Shown here one piece after another: positions 4,912 to 5,211 of a DNA stretch of 5,211 bases. This DNA is from Prevotella sp. UBA6387. GTDB taxonomy: Bacteria > Bacteroidota > Bacteroidia > Bacteroidales > Bacteroidaceae. The notes under the pieces are model-generated. The model did no database searches. It had not been told where the DNA came from and worked only from the letters and a program-made list of their open reading frames with translations. The stretch lies in NCBI GenBank assembly GCA_002437565.1, contig DJQL01000104.1, positions 2,800 to 8,010 of the forward strand, given 5' to 3'. The stretch's first letter is position 1. Every line of letters begins with the position of its first letter. A program made the translations under genes and the position numbers.

Positions 4912-5071
4912 GAAGGACTTCTTCAAGAGCAACGCCATGGGATTGTTGGCAGCAGGCGTGGGGCCTCAATTCCACGACAACGCAAAAAAGCAAAAACAAG
5001 ACATAGGAATCCGTATTAGAATACGCAAGAAGGTATATAATGCGATATTCTATCCATATGTATCAATATAA
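4898..5071 (+). CDS. Doubtful 57-codon ORF
   Basis: An ATG at 4898 opens a 57-codon frame ending at TAA 5069-5071. The first half (KDFFKSNAMGLLAAGVGPQF) looks protein-like and uses GC-richer codons. The second half is AT-rich, with a basic RIRIRKK stretch. The start lies within the stem-loop at 4884-4911, and no promoter or ribosome site is evident. I do not recognise a family. It may be a decayed gene fragment, a small protein or chance. Confidence 0.2.
   Translation: MPSSVKDFFKSNAMGLLAAGVGPQFHDNAKKQKQDIGIRIRIRKKVYNAIFYPYVSI
5012..5025. repeat. Short palindrome CGTATT-AG-AATACG
   Basis: CGTATT (5012-5017) and AATACG (5020-5025) are perfect reverse complements with only two bases between them. 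The spacing is too tight for an RNA hairpin but suits a dimeric DNA-binding site. No target promoter can be assigned. Confidence 0.3.
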
Positions 5072-5088
5072 AACATAACCACAATAAC

Positions 5089-5120
5089 AGCGGGGCAGCG
5101 TCTCACGACGTCGCCCCGCT
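5089..5120. terminator. Strong GC-rich hairpin
   Basis: AGCGGGGC (5089-5096) and GCCCCGCT (5113-5120) pair perfectly, and the inner CGTC (5099-5102) and GACG (5107-5110) pair around the loop TCAC, with one A-C mismatch and one possible G-U pair between. No T-run follows on the + strand (CAAGATTAAAC). Read on the - strand the downstream sequence (GTTATTGTGG) is only mildly T-rich. It is a probable transcription-ending or attenuating structure with uncertain direction. Confidence 0.45.
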
Positions 5121-5175
5121 CAAGATTAAACAACCAATAAAAGAAATAGATTGATATTCTTATAATATATCTTGG

Positions 5176-5210
5176 ATGCCGCTTGCTGGATGATTGCCGG
5201 CAGGCGGCAT
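5176..5210 (+). terminator. 14-bp hairpin at the window edge, possible terminator
   Basis: ATGCCGCTTGCTGG (5176-5189) pairs with CCGGCAGGCGGCAT (5197-5210) at all 14 positions if two G-U pairs are allowed, around the loop ATGATTG. Both deviations are the G-U-compatible type on the + strand, which favours an RNA read in that direction. The window stops one T later, so a T-run that would confirm a terminator cannot be seen. Confidence 0.45.
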
Positions 5211-5211
5211 T

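Noticed and set aside
1..5211. tRNA or rRNA genes and insertion sequences
   Set aside because: No cloverleaf with a recognisable T-loop, no rRNA-like sequence and no transposase-like reading frame was found by eye.

Overview
The window looks like chromosomal DNA of a Bacteroidota bacterium, most likely from the Prevotella/Segatella group. The evidence is Bacteroidota-type promoters (TTTG near -33, TAnnTTTG near -7), short A-rich leaders without Shine-Dalgarno sequences, two ATPases of the AAA_14/DUF4143 type that is common and multi-copy in that phylum, and a lipobox lipoprotein. The genus is an inference. All convincing genes lie on the + strand.

Layout. Positions 1-198 hold the 3' end of a gene resembling DUF4160. 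Positions 199-1095 (about 900 bases) carry no convincing gene but much DNA-level structure: a small terminator-like hairpin, a 22-bp tandem array of four units (391-478), a 58-bp imperfect inverted repeat (548-605), a second long inverted repeat behind a promoter-like box (704-823), and an array of four 18-bp repeats spaced 32-33 bp apart (974-1089). That array leads directly into ATPase gene 1 (1096-2424). A TAACTTTG promoter box precedes a glycine-zipper, EF-hand-like lipoprotein (2496-3356). A second array with an exact 33-bp period (3408-3496) and a canonical promoter then lead into ATPase gene 2 (3551-4858). Positions 4859-5211 hold hairpins and one doubtful 57-codon ORF.

How the parts relate. 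The two ATPases are paralogues that align almost without gaps through residue 435, including the Walker motifs and a C-terminal PD-(D/E)XK-like signature (E364-x-D366 ... E379-x-K381). The most notable signal is that each is preceded by its own tandem array of about 33-bp period. The two arrays differ in sequence but share an AAAATGT-type core, and in each a -33-like TTTG lies 5-6 bases downstream of a repeat copy. This suggests a family-specific regulatory or recombination element that diverged together with the ATPase it serves. The lipoprotein between them has its own promoter box and much higher GC content, and nothing in the sequence ties its function to the ATPases.
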